Shown one piece after another: positions 27,401-34,708 of a stretch of 64,000 nucleotides of DNA. Positions within the stretch are counted from its first letter, which is position 1, and each line of letters begins with the position of its first letter. This DNA is from a bacterium (GTDB taxonomy: Bacteria; Zixibacteria; MSB-5A5; WJJR01): NCBI GenBank assembly GCA_021813505.1, contig JAKAKI010000041.1, forward strand, positions 33,074-97,073, read 5' to 3'. Below the pieces are notes generated by a model. It saw only the letters and a program-made list of their open reading frames with translations. It was not told the DNA's origin and made no database searches. The position numbers were made by a program, and so were the translations under genes.

Positions 27401-27866
27401 CTGTGCCATCATCGCGGCTGAGATACCATCCCAGCGCGTCCGCCTTCAGCAGGGTAAACGCCACAGAGTCGGCGGTCGTGGCGCCGCCAGGGATCAGCGC
27501 GAGGGTGTCATTTGGAGAGCTGATCGGATACCAGCCGAGGTTGTCGGCGCCACCCAGTCCCGACGACTTGTATAGCAGACGCACCACAACCATGCCAGGC
27601 GTAACCGGGAGACTGGAGACGGCGAGCTGGCCCTTGGATGCTGAGACGCCCCAGCCCAATTGATCGAGGATCTGCTGCACTGACGGCTCTGCCGGATAGT
27701 ACCCGGCCGCCAGACGCGTCAGGGAATCCGAAGCGGCTCGATTGGCGGCGGGCACCTGTGCGGCAAAAACCGGCGTAGCAAAGACACATGTTCCGGCCAG
27801 GATCAAAAGCGAGATCCCGACCAAGGCAATCGACTTCGACAAATGATTACACAAGTGCCCTCCCAT
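21468..27866 (-). CDS. giant secreted protein: DUF4114, Ig-like repeats, cohesin, dockerin, YPNPFN tail
   Basis: A 2,132-residue secreted protein. The signal peptide core is ALVGISLLILAGTCVFA, cleaved near VFAAQ. Residues about 90-206 resemble DUF4114, with YSDKALNSDHQSHLKVF and CWEDMASGDADFNDLV. About sixteen Cys-rich Ig/cadherin-like domains follow (about 270-1650), each with a motif like LCRPDTVCVPFSISNP and a closing SCG or NCGYADTA. A cohesin-like domain (about 1660-1810), two dockerin-like loops (DVNLDGIANSVADVVLF and DVNCDGLVLSLSDLVFM) and a tail starting LEQNYPNPFNATTQLRF and ending KKMVLMK close it. The last three modules parallel those of the 3,506-residue protein, so both probably share an export or anchoring route. 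The ATG at 27866 has only a weak ribosome-binding site but sits right before the signal peptide. Ligand unknown. Confidence 0.9.
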   Translation of the reverse strand: MGGHLCNHLSKSIALVGISLLILAGTCVFATPVFAAQVPAANRAASDSLTRLAAGYYPAEPSVQQILDQLGWGVSASKGQLAVSSLPVTPGMVVVRLLYKSSGLGGADNLGWYPISSPNDTLALIPGGATTADSVAFTLLKADALGWYLSRDDGTVWYSDKALNSDHQSHLKVFPSPEPGEYMLCWEDMASGDADFNDLVAIVHVPSTSDGTGLAAKGIATKSSLTSELATPIASKSAGPAPDPTLASSLTPNTIDISIKLYDTVVVCHPDTIAVPFHIIASCPIAQLKASSPGFIRLQDSTLCLYVSSSSSSYVSMVATDQCGGNDSVRVFFKVTVNQPAHIIARSVIDTALCAAGWLCMPISTTGTTPITVSAVAPAVYNANTKTVCYKVNSPGTYQVKLIASNSCGPETTVTEIRARFNTPPSIQGVPPETLKVCQIGPFCFGPVTCYDPDGNLASCVIWNCSGTYDGQTWCYTPAGKEVINVVFRASDMCGAVGTDTMVVSFGESSPPNVKMTGVTTSLCRPDTVCVPFSISNPSGHPLQLSVIGAGSIRISDSTICRAITAAGNYTVKLVAADSCGNADTAQATISIISVGSTPPVITMADRTEALCKPDTVRVPFSISNPEGRPLTLTVLGTGILRLSDSTLGRVVTTAGVYTVTLMATDNCGYADTAMATINASSVATVGPTLMMNNMSVKLCHADTVRVKFSVVNPEGRPLQYAVVGTGALRLSDSTVGLAVSATGNYTAKLTVSDNCGYSDTAQATVSVSMNSTPSVTCTPPASTAVCAGTEVCVRYTINDADGGNLNVNINAAGTQIVRQAVAGSTDSVCMVISQTGPQSVTVTVSDSCGATASCTSSFTMTLNSAPVANIRDSVLTLCSPQQICIPYNCTDPNNNLSTCVATGSKAGTANGSTFCFTPDTAGIYKVTLVATDACGLTNQNTANITVAYNVAPMITLSDSAKFNAVDRETVCVSYTATDPEGKPLVITNIGGIVKTATHQFCVVASAQQVTCGRIIATDPCGKADTAMLCVQTAPNPTPRPTAPDTIKTRFCGSGNVCVKFSIAESSCPPLTLSGLNGGVVHMADTTLCLQVSGPGMYVTGVVAQDLCGSETTFVVVWSRVNNAPVIVCPQTDVYRICHDTTICVIVAYADPDSNFMSAAVSYGTVAPAFKGLFKVCLPVDTSGLYGSQLIVRDSCGAADTCNLAIQIIRNTPPQIRVPNDTTLFLCFPRELCFPASCFDPDYNLISCGPASLGDANWDGSTLCFTPIVAGNYQWVFHAQDACGDAVTDTFRVTIRMNRAPSITISPAANFTQCAPETVCVPFQISDPDGDSMVVSTDHGVIRNGMLCVSRATSGTDCVRLIVRDPCCFADTASICVTFDINSPPVVKAPPDFTQNVCGLGSICFKVNITDDRPKWTASVLSGGTFNIADTSVCFYADTGGVYRIIIVATDSCGLTARDTVNVTARFNRTPVVTAPPTKSVTACSPGTVCVGGVSTSDPDGNMKRVYLSAGDGTIDPLTGIICFTANSAGNYCFQITAEDSCGATASKTMCVLVGMNAPPTVSINGLPSTALYLRPTQICFAVPASDPNAGQLFDLQMIEGAGEFARQVSHSPINATHCFLADTTGCYRFIFATSDSCGLSARDTATICVRIEPPDSLFQVCIDTIYSLSGRNATVKIRGYRVMEMGGYNFLICYDPTVLKFSAAAADTALSQWEYFTYRTGASTGCNPCGAGSLRLIGIADMNNGSPHPSESAYLPKGPMIAITFYVTADRLFINQCGYIRFCSDACGDNVISNRSGDTLYTSFTGVADSCFNSPKNVPLKRIQFCDGSICIVPPPDDRGDVNLDGIANSVADVVLFSNYFIYGTKVFDPIYKENQILATDVNCDGLVLSLSDLVFMIRVMNNDAIMQGCPGGPKAVATPEHQASIRAEREAGKLGIWVTSDAELGGVFVRIKANAGTLGAIEWSSDLGGLTPFQSIENGELRALLVARNPGMKLASGPHLLFTVRMDGGGEWTIEDAQAATSHGDLVGLEMAASGSGVPRNFGLEQNYPNPFNATTQLRFSLGTASKWDLTIYNVLGQPVRSFSGENEAGIVTVEWNAKTDEGYDLASGMYFARLRAGDFTATKKMVLMK

Positions 27867-28721
27867 TCAGGCGCTGAGATCTCATTTCACACGGCATAGA
27901 ACTCCCCCGATGGCCATGCGGATACCGGCCTCCAAAACGCTGGAAGGCGGCCCCCCGGCTCGCACAAGACTTCTGTGTCATCTTGCCGTATGTGACGCGA
28001 CAGGCGCAATCACACCGCGTTGTCCTACATCCCCAGTTCGAGAACCTTGTCAGGTCTTCAGAACTTCCTGATCCAGAACGATGTGGCTGTCCATACGGGG
28101 GTGGACTCGTCCACATGAGCTGGGGCGACAATCGATTGCAGTAAAATGAGGTAGGTCCAGTCCTCCTTCGTTGACCTTGAACACTCCCCAAAGTAACACT
28201 TGAATCGGCTTCTGTCAAGCGGTCGAACGGGAGATAATTACGCTTCACAGAACTCGCAATCTGAGGGAGTGTGTGTGTCACAGGCGTTCACCTACCACGT
28301 TACATGCTCACTGTTAATGCGCTGGGATTTAATGTTTTATGTCTTCCAGCGCATTCGTCGGCTCACTTGAGAGAATCCGACTGCAGGGTTAGAACGCAAA
28401 CTGGGTACCAACCGGCCCCTGATCAGTTTGGATTCCCTGGTCACTATCTGGTCCCAAAGTCGGGCAGAGCTGCCGCACAGAGCACCTCGCGGGATCGGGG
28501 TTCGGCGAGATGCCTGGACCGTGACATCTGTCCAACAATTGACAAGAAATCAGTGCAATCTGTCTAAAAATGAGCGGTCGGCTCACACAGATCTTGCGCC
28601 GCAGGACCTGTAATCACGAGAGGCAATGTCCACCAATGAGTTGAACGGAGTCTTTCGTGGGCTTGTTCGGGCGGCACGTTTGTTGCTTCACGGAATGTCG
28701 GCACCAGGCAGGGAGGCCGAT
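27867..28721. other. 855-bp intergenic region
   Basis: This gap separates the divergent giant gene and the small zinc-ribbon gene. The only structure I see is a short palindrome GTGGACTCGTCCAC near 28103. Short open frames here have no recognisable motif or good ribosome-binding site. It presumably contains promoters for both sides, but no consensus promoter stands out. Confidence 0.4.
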
Positions 28722-28919
28722 ATGCAATGTCCACGCTGCTTAAGAAAACTCACCGAAAGCGACTGGCTTTTGTGCTCAGTCCCCAATGCGCACTACTGTC
28801 CGCATTGCTGGGTGGAACTGACGAGCAATGGTGGTCTTCTGCATACGGTCGGCAACATCAGTGGGGAAGAGGGGCAGCAACCGAGTTTAACCAATCCGGC
28901 GGAGAAGACGCCACGATAG
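28722..28919 (+). CDS. small zinc-ribbon protein
   Basis: A 65-residue protein with MQCPRC at the start, a further cysteine at residue 18 and YCPHC, giving a probable treble-clef or ribbon zinc site (CxxC ... CxxC). The remainder is polar and low in structure. The ATG at 28722 is preceded by GGAGG with 5-nt spacing, stronger than the upstream in-frame ATG at 28626. It lies 80 bp upstream of another small gene encoding an HTH protein, same strand. The pair could be a small regulatory unit, but I recognise no family and assign no function. Confidence 0.6.
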   Translation: MQCPRCLRKLTESDWLLCSVPNAHYCPHCWVELTSNGGLLHTVGNISGEEGQQPSLTNPAEKTPR

Positions 28920-28999
28920 AGTGACCGTCCTCCGTGGACATGATGAACACCATGAGCGAGCAACAAGAATCATCACGATATCAACCCCTGGGAGGAACT

Positions 29000-29173
29000 A
29001 TGAATCGGAAACAGAGAATCGCACTGGTGCGTGAAATGCTCTGGGCCAACCGCCAGATGAGCCTTGAAGAAATCGCCAAGGCGTGCGGTGTGTCGCTCCG
29101 GACCACCTACCGCGACCTCCACGTGGCTTATTCCCGCTCCGTTGGGCAGGATCAGCCAGCCGTCGCGAAGTAG
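29000..29173 (+). CDS. small helix-turn-helix protein
   Basis: A 57-residue protein consisting almost only of a DNA-binding helix-turn-helix: RIALVREMLWANRQMSLEEIAKACGVSLRTTYRDL resembles the winged HTH N-termini of DeoR/HTH_11 families. GGAGGA sits just upstream of the ATG at 29000; an in-frame ATG at 28934 would add 22 residues without a better site. No ligand domain is present, so it may work as a dimer or with a partner such as the neighbouring zinc-ribbon protein. A terminator at 29217 ends the transcript. The fold call is fairly good; its role is unknown. Confidence 0.6.
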   Translation: MNRKQRIALVREMLWANRQMSLEEIAKACGVSLRTTYRDLHVAYSRSVGQDQPAVAK

Positions 29174-29216
29174 GCTCCCAGAAACAACCAGCTTAAGACT
29201 CCATTCCCTCAGTTGA

Positions 29217-29258
29217 GGCCGTGCGAACCCGCCAACGGGTCGCGCGGCCTTGTTTTGT
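29217..29258 (+). terminator. rho-independent terminator after HTH gene
   Basis: GGCCGTGCGAACCCG pairs with CGGGTCGCGCGGCC with one bulge around CCAA, followed by TTGTTTTGT. It starts 43 bp beyond the HTH gene stop. Confidence 0.75.
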
Positions 29259-29307
29259 CAGCTCGAAAGTGCACCGGCAGCGCGACCTCCATGGGTGGAC
29301 CGACGGA

Positions 29308-29332
29308 TAAAAAAGGGGCGCCCACGGCGCCC
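29308..29332 (-). terminator. rho-independent terminator of FG-GAP gene
   Basis: On the minus strand GGGGCGCC-GTG-GGCGCCCC is a perfect 8-bp stem followed by TTTTTT. It begins 29 bp after the stop of the minus-strand FG-GAP/dockerin gene. Confidence 0.9.
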
Positions 29333-29361
29333 CTCTCATTCCCGGTTTCATTGATAGTAGA

Positions 29362-30741
29362 CTACGGACAATTGCCCGGATAGGGTACGCACAGACAAGG
29401 ATTGCAGTATGCCGGGCCGTTCTGGAAGGTAGTCTCGATCATCCTCAGGACATCGAACACGTTGTCGATACCATTGCAGTCAACATCGCCCCGATCCACA
29501 TGCGGGCAAGTCGCGTCAATCGGCGGCTGGGGACCATTCTGGAAGATGTATTCGATTTCGTACAGGATGTCCTGCACGTCAAGCACGGCATCCGCGGCGG
29601 TGTTGCCCTGTTCGCTGCAATCGCACGGGGGCGAACAGTTGAGGAGCACGGAAGCGCTGCCGGCGCCGTTATTCGCGGTCGCCAGATCCAAATCGCCGTC
29701 GCCGTCAACATCGGCCGCGGCGAGGGACATCGCGTCGGTGCTCGCGGGGAAGGTAACCGCCGTGGCGAAATTCCCGTGCAACAAATTCTGGATGGCCGAT
29801 ATACTGCCGCTCACCCTGTTGGCGCAGACAATATCCGGGTGGCTGTCCCAATCGAAATCGCGCGCGACCACGGAATACGGGGCCGTACCTACGGGCTTGT
29901 GAGTCGCCGGCGTGAACATTCCGGGATTCACGTTCAGGAGAATAGAAATCGAATTCGCGGCTGCGTTGGCCGACACCATATCCAACGCCCCGTCTTCGTT
30001 CAAATCCGCCGCACAGACCGCGACGGGCCCACTCTCAACATGAAAGACAGCATGAAAGAGCGCGAACGACCCATTTCCCTGGTTGGTGAGGAGTACAATG
30101 TCGCCACCGGACGAATCCGCCACAATGATATCAATCGCGCCGTCGCCATCCATGTCTGCCGCGAATGCGCCCCGTGGATTATTGCCCACGGGGGTCTGGA
30201 CCGGTGATGCGAATGTGCCTGCCCCGCTATTTTTGAGCACGGATATGCGGGCAAGATTGCCATTCGTCACGGCCAGATCAATGTCGGCATCGGCATCGAG
30301 ATCGGCCGCCACCACCGCGCGTGGATCAGCATTGGCTAAGTAATTGAAGGCCGGCGCGAATGTCCCAGCACCGTTGTTTTTGAGGACCGAGACGGTGCCA
30401 CCGAGTTGGTTCGCGACCGCCAGGTCCATATCGCCGTCATTGTCGAGATCCGCGATTGCGACCCAGGCGGGCCCGTCGCCAACACGGTACTGGACCTGTG
30501 CCCCGTACGTGCCATCGCCGTTGTTCAGGAATACTGAGATGCTGTCGCTTCCAAAGTTGGCCACGACGAGATCTGGTTTGCCGTCCCCGTTAATATTGCC
30601 GGTTGCAACGGAACTTGGATTCAGCCGCGCCGCATAATCGACCGGCGCTTCGAAACAAAGACCCCCTGCGATCGCCTGGCTCAAAGCCACAAGCGACGCC
30701 AAGGCGACGCACGCTGACGTGACACTCCACCTTGCCTTCAT
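29362..30741 (-). CDS. secreted FG-GAP/VCBS beta-propeller protein with dockerin-like C-terminus
   Basis: A 459-residue exported protein. After a signal peptide (core CVALASLVALSQAIAG) come seven FG-GAP/VCBS repeats spaced about 45-50 residues, each with a calcium loop such as DLDNDGDMDLAVAN and a strand pair like ISVFLNNGDGTY, giving a likely seven-bladed propeller. Residues about 380-459 hold dockerin-like segments, AVLDVQDILYEIEYIFQNGP and DVDCNGIDNVFDVLRMI, and several cysteines. Unlike the three other dockerin-bearing proteins in this window it has no cohesin domain and no YPNPFN tail, so it may dock to, or be exported differently from, them. The ATG at 30741 starts the signal peptide. 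Probably extracellular binding or structural; ligand unknown. Confidence 0.85.
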   Translation of the reverse strand: MKARWSVTSACVALASLVALSQAIAGGLCFEAPVDYAARLNPSSVATGNINGDGKPDLVVANFGSDSISVFLNNGDGTYGAQVQYRVGDGPAWVAIADLDNDGDMDLAVANQLGGTVSVLKNNGAGTFAPAFNYLANADPRAVVAADLDADADIDLAVTNGNLARISVLKNSGAGTFASPVQTPVGNNPRGAFAADMDGDGAIDIIVADSSGGDIVLLTNQGNGSFALFHAVFHVESGPVAVCAADLNEDGALDMVSANAAANSISILLNVNPGMFTPATHKPVGTAPYSVVARDFDWDSHPDIVCANRVSGSISAIQNLLHGNFATAVTFPASTDAMSLAAADVDGDGDLDLATANNGAGSASVLLNCSPPCDCSEQGNTAADAVLDVQDILYEIEYIFQNGPQPPIDATCPHVDRGDVDCNGIDNVFDVLRMIETTFQNGPAYCNPCLCVPYPGNCP

Positions 30742-31160
30742 CCCTCGCCTCCCGTAAGTAGGATTAGATGCACTTCATCGCCATTAGTCTATGCATGATC
30801 CTGAGTTCCGTCAACCGAATTTGGTCCATAATTTTCACTGTCTCCTAAACTTCTGGATTAGTTCGCCGGTGATAACCGTCATGTGATGGCAGGCTTACGG
30901 ACTTTCCCCTAATCCGCAGGAGCCGAATTAAATTGATCGTCAATGTCAAGATCAGCGCTGCCTCACGATGATCACCATGAGAACGATCTCGTTTCCGCGG
31001 AGAACGCGGGTGCTGAGGACCATGCCAACCCTCCAGCGGCTCGCTCGTTCCGGTGCTGCGGAACTCTTAAGCCGCCCGATAGCTCTCCTTGTCTGCAGGG
31101 CAACAATTCATCACATTGACGTCTCCGGCCCCGTTTCAGGGTTGGTCACACTGAGTCGCT
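30742..31160. other. 419-bp intergenic region
   Basis: Divergent spacer between the FG-GAP protein gene and the sensor kinase gene. Overlapping short open frames have no motif. I see no palindrome, RNA gene or consensus promoter here; it presumably holds both promoters. Confidence 0.35.
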
Positions 31161-32864
31161 ATGCCTTTGTATCACCCGAAAATGTCGTACCGGAAGCTGC
31201 GGCTGACGGTCATTGTCCTTCTGGTCGTCCTGATCTGCGTCCCGGTCGCGATCGCCGGCCTGTCGCTGTTCTGGATTGCCGAGGGGTCAATCAAGCATGA
31301 AGTCGAGGACCGCCTGACCTCAATGGCATCCGACCAAGCGGCGCGGCTCACCGACTGGATTCAGGAACGGGAATTCGACCTGGGAGCGATCGGGCACCTG
31401 TCCGCCCTCAGCTATTGGGCGCGACAAGCGAGCCAGGGCAATCCGCGTGCGGGTGATTCGCTGGTCACAATCCTCAATCGTGTCCGCCTCGTCTTCGGCG
31501 ACCGCTATCTTGATTTGGGGATTTTCGGGAACGATGGCCGCTGGCGGTATCCAGATACCTTGACATATCCGAGCGACCCGGAACTGCTGTCTGCAATCCG
31601 GTCCGGGATGACTTTCATTGCGGCCGACCTCTTACGGTCCGACAGTGCCCGGTCATCAATGCTGGTCTATGCCCCTGTCATTGATCTGGACTTAAGCCGG
31701 CAGGCCTTTCTGGTCGCGTCTGTCTCGCCCGTACCGCTCTATGATTTGCTCCAGCATTCCCACACAGGGCTGAGCCTGAACATGTATCTGCTCGATTCGA
31801 CTGGAGCAGTGCTCAATCGTCCGGATGCGTCCTCGAACCTGCTGCCGAGAAACTGCCCCTTGCTTCATCGCGCCGGGACGATCAACCGGAACATCAGCGG
31901 CGTGATTCGCTGCAACGCAGAGGAGGGACGGTCGGTCATTGGCGCCTATCAGCATCTGCCGCGTCTCGGGTGGACGATTCTTCTGGAACGCGATTACGGC
32001 GAGGTTTTCACCGGTTTGAATCGCCTGCGCTTGGTTCTTTGGCTGACCATGGGCATCATATTTCTGCTGGCCATCGGCACCGCGACGACCGTCGCCAATT
32101 TCACGGTCCGGACCCTGGAAAGGCGGGAAGTCGAGCTGAGAACGACCAATGAGCAGTTGATCACGGCCGACCGGCTGGCGTCGGTGGGCATGATGGCGGC
32201 CTCCGTGGCCCACGAAATCAACAATCCGCTGACAACCATCAAAGTTCTGATCCACTCGTTACGGGAGCAGACACCGCTGAAAGACCAGAAGCATGGAGAT
32301 CTGGGGATTGTGGCGGCGGAAATCGACAAGATCAAAGCCCTCGTCCTGCGCTTTCTGCAATTCGCCCGGCCGCGCGAACCGGAATTCTCACCAGTTCGTC
32401 TCGACGAAATTCTCTCCCGCATCGCCAGTCTCATGCGCCCGCAGGCGCAAATCGAAGGCATCGATCTGACCGAGCAATACGATTCCCAGGCGGGGCCGGT
32501 CTGGGTCGATGGCGCCCAGATCGGACAGGTCTTCGTCAATATTCTGCTTAACGCTCTCGAGGCCACACCGCGCAACGGCGAGATCCGTATCTCGACGGTG
32601 AGGGCCGGGGAAGATGCGGTCACGGCAACCATCTGGAATTCGGGACCTGGCCTGCCCGACGAATTGCGGGAACGGATTTTCGAGCCCTTCTTCAGCACCA
32701 AGCCGACGGGGACGGGCCTGGGACTGTCGATCGCCCGTATCATCGTCGACAAACATCAGGGGAGCCTGAGCGCCCGGGGGCAGGGCGAGAACGGTACCAG
32801 CTTTATGGTCACGCTTCATTCACGTGGCAGGGAGACCGCCAATGCACCGCGTTCTGGTCGTTGA
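31161..32864 (+). CDS. membrane sensor histidine kinase
   Basis: A 567-residue two-component sensor. Transmembrane helix 1 (about 15-37, TVIVLLVVLICVPVAIAGL) and helix 2 (about 290-312, VLWLTMGIIFLLAIGTA) bracket a roughly 250-residue extracytoplasmic domain of dCache type, implying sensing of a periplasmic ligand. The cytoplasmic part has a HisKA domain with the phospho-acceptor H351 in SVAHEINNPLTTIK, then a HATPase_c domain with N box NILLNALEATP, the IWNSGPGLP box and GTGLGLSIARIIVDKH. No HAMP domain is obvious. The gene overlaps the response regulator start by 23 nt, so the two are surely cognate and co-translated. Confidence 0.93.
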   Translation: MPLYHPKMSYRKLRLTVIVLLVVLICVPVAIAGLSLFWIAEGSIKHEVEDRLTSMASDQAARLTDWIQEREFDLGAIGHLSALSYWARQASQGNPRAGDSLVTILNRVRLVFGDRYLDLGIFGNDGRWRYPDTLTYPSDPELLSAIRSGMTFIAADLLRSDSARSSMLVYAPVIDLDLSRQAFLVASVSPVPLYDLLQHSHTGLSLNMYLLDSTGAVLNRPDASSNLLPRNCPLLHRAGTINRNISGVIRCNAEEGRSVIGAYQHLPRLGWTILLERDYGEVFTGLNRLRLVLWLTMGIIFLLAIGTATTVANFTVRTLERREVELRTTNEQLITADRLASVGMMAASVAHEINNPLTTIKVLIHSLREQTPLKDQKHGDLGIVAAEIDKIKALVLRFLQFARPREPEFSPVRLDEILSRIASLMRPQAQIEGIDLTEQYDSQAGPVWVDGAQIGQVFVNILLNALEATPRNGEIRISTVRAGEDAVTATIWNSGPGLPDELRERIFEPFFSTKPTGTGLGLSIARIIVDKHQGSLSARGQGENGTSFMVTLHSRGRETANAPRSGR

Positions 32865-34269
32865 CGACGATAAAAATATCCGATTTGCGTTCCACCGGAT
32901 CCTCGACACCGGGACTTATGCCATCGAGGAGGCAGGCTCCGGAGAAGAGGCACTCGCGAGGATCACGCCGGGGGTCTTCTCGGTCATTTATCTTGATCTG
33001 CGCATGCCCGGCATGTCGGGTATGGACGTCCTCTCACGCATCCAGCAAATCGACAACAAGGTGCGCGTTGTGATCATGACGGCATTCGGGACCACCGAGG
33101 TGGCCATCGAAGCGGTCAAGCGAGGGGCGTATGATTTTGTGCTCAAGCCCTTCGAAGTGGATGAAATCAAAAGGCTGACGGAAAACGGTGTCAACGCCTA
33201 CCGGCTGATGACGCGCAAAGTCGATCTGTTGTCGGGGGATGATATCGCCATCGAGGACACCGATACCCTGGTTGGCCAATCGCGGGCCATGCAGGAAGTC
33301 TACAAGCAGATTGGCCGTGTCGCGGAGTCTGATGCCAACGTTCTGATTCGCGGCGCCTCGGGGACCGGCAAGGAACTCGCCGCCCGCGCGATCTATCACC
33401 ACTCGCGCCGCGCGGACAAGCCCTTTCTCGCGGTCAATTGTGCCGCGATTCCCGAAGGACTGCTTGAAAGCGAGCTTTTTGGCCACGAACGCGGTGCGTT
33501 CACCTCAGCAGAGCATCGCAGGCTGGGGAAGTTCGAACGGGCCACGACCGGCACACTCTTTCTGGATGAAATTGGCGACATGAGTCCCGGCACCCAGGCC
33601 AAAATCCTGCGCGTCCTGCAGGATGGCGTGATTGAGCGCGTCGGCGGCAGTGAGTCGATTCATGTCGACGTGCGCATCATTGCCGCCACACACCGTGACT
33701 TGACACTTCTCATTCGCCAGGGATTGTTCCGCGAGGATCTGTATTTCCGACTGAATGTATTCACGCTCGAGTTGCCATCCCTCGATGAACGCCGCGAGGA
33801 TATCCCGCTTCTGGTGCGCTACTTCGTTTCACGTGGCAATCGGCGCATGGGTCGCCATATCAGCCAGATTCCCAGGGAAACGATGGATAAGCTTCTGGCG
33901 CACTCCTGGCGCGGCAACGTTCGCGAACTGGAAAATGTGATTGATCGCGCCCTGATTGTCACCAATGGACCGACGCTCTTGCCCGAGTCCGTTTCGTTTG
34001 CCGACACAGCGCCCGCCGAGCGGGCGGGTGTCGGAACACTCAGCGACGCCGAACTTCTCGATGCCGTATTTGCCCGGCTGGCCGACCAATTCGATCTCGA
34101 TCCCCATAGCCCGATTCTCCCGGCACTCGAACGGGAGATGCTAGCGCGCGCGATCGCGCGCACCGAAGGCAACCAGGTTCAAACCGCCCGGCTCCTGGGA
34201 ATCTCCCGCCAGACACTGCGCAACCGCCTCGCCGAAGACACCGATCCCAGCGAGAAGAGCAATGACTGA
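32842..34269 (+). CDS. NtrC-family sigma-54-dependent response regulator
   Basis: A 475-residue activator. The receiver domain (1-120) has the phospho-acceptor D52 in YLDLRMPG. The central AAA+ domain has Walker A GASGTGKE, the sigma-54 contact loop GAFTSA (a variant of GAFTGA also seen in some family members) and Walker B TLFLDEIGD. The C-terminal Fis-type HTH is NQVQTARLLGISRQTLRNRL. When phosphorylated by the overlapping kinase it should remodel sigma-54 RNA polymerase at its targets. The ATG at 32842 follows AGGGAG and lies inside the 3' end of the kinase gene. I did not find a convincing sigma-54 promoter in this window, so the target genes are unknown. Confidence 0.93.
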   Translation: MHRVLVVDDDKNIRFAFHRILDTGTYAIEEAGSGEEALARITPGVFSVIYLDLRMPGMSGMDVLSRIQQIDNKVRVVIMTAFGTTEVAIEAVKRGAYDFVLKPFEVDEIKRLTENGVNAYRLMTRKVDLLSGDDIAIEDTDTLVGQSRAMQEVYKQIGRVAESDANVLIRGASGTGKELAARAIYHHSRRADKPFLAVNCAAIPEGLLESELFGHERGAFTSAEHRRLGKFERATTGTLFLDEIGDMSPGTQAKILRVLQDGVIERVGGSESIHVDVRIIAATHRDLTLLIRQGLFREDLYFRLNVFTLELPSLDERREDIPLLVRYFVSRGNRRMGRHISQIPRETMDKLLAHSWRGNVRELENVIDRALIVTNGPTLLPESVSFADTAPAERAGVGTLSDAELLDAVFARLADQFDLDPHSPILPALEREMLARAIARTEGNQVQTARLLGISRQTLRNRLAEDTDPSEKSND

Positions 34270-34319
34270 GAATCCATGCCGTAATGCTGGACGGCGATCC
34301 GCCACCGCACGTCACATAA

Positions 34320-34339
34320 CACCGCGCTTTAGCGCGGTG
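34320..34339. other. perfect 8-bp hairpin after the two-component operon
   Basis: CACCGCGC and GCGCGGTG form a perfect stem around TTTA, 51 bp after the response regulator stop. No T-run follows, so it may be a terminator-like or palindromic repeat. It is also the first feature of the 439-bp gap 34270-34708. Confidence 0.4.
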
Positions 34340-34393
34340 ATGCAATGGGTCCCCAGACACTCGTCGGGATTCCCGCGGTACAGCCCCCGCGCC

Positions 34394-34635
34394 GGGTGCC
34401 CCGCGGCTTGAGGCGTGTTGAAAAAGCCTGCTAATGGAATTCTGGAACAGGGAACGCACGAGATTGCTTCGTCGCTCCCTCCGCCTTCGGCGGAGTCGCT
34501 CCTCGCAAGGACATGGGGCACAAATCGCTCAGGGATACTCGAGAGGTCATTGCGAGCGGAGCGAAGCAATCTCCGCCTCACTGCTGCGACAGCGCCTCGA
34601 TCGCGCGGGGTTTTTCAATAGGCCCGTTGCCGTGG
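34394..34635. mobile_element. MITE-like palindromic element upstream of lipoprotein gene
   Basis: The left end reads GGGTGCCCCGCGGCTTGAGG and continues with CGTGTTGAAAAAG; the right end carries TTTTTCAATAGGCC and is more decayed. The interior holds inverted copies of the common ATTGCTTCG/CGAAGCAAT palindrome (around 34459-34473 and 34550-34573). Open frames across it translate to the artefactual HCERSEAIS-type peptides typical of this repeat. A second hairpin, CCCACCGC-AA-GCGGTGGG at 34682-34699, lies just before the next gene. Confidence 0.65.
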
Positions 34636-34708
34636 AAAGGATGAAGTCGCAGAAGTGGTCGTCCGCACAAATCGCAACTCACCCACCGCAAGCGGTGGGG
34701 CCAGGCTC

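Noticed and set aside
28271-28567. 98-codon open frame in the 855-bp gap
   Set aside because: No ribosome-binding site, no motif, and atypical composition.
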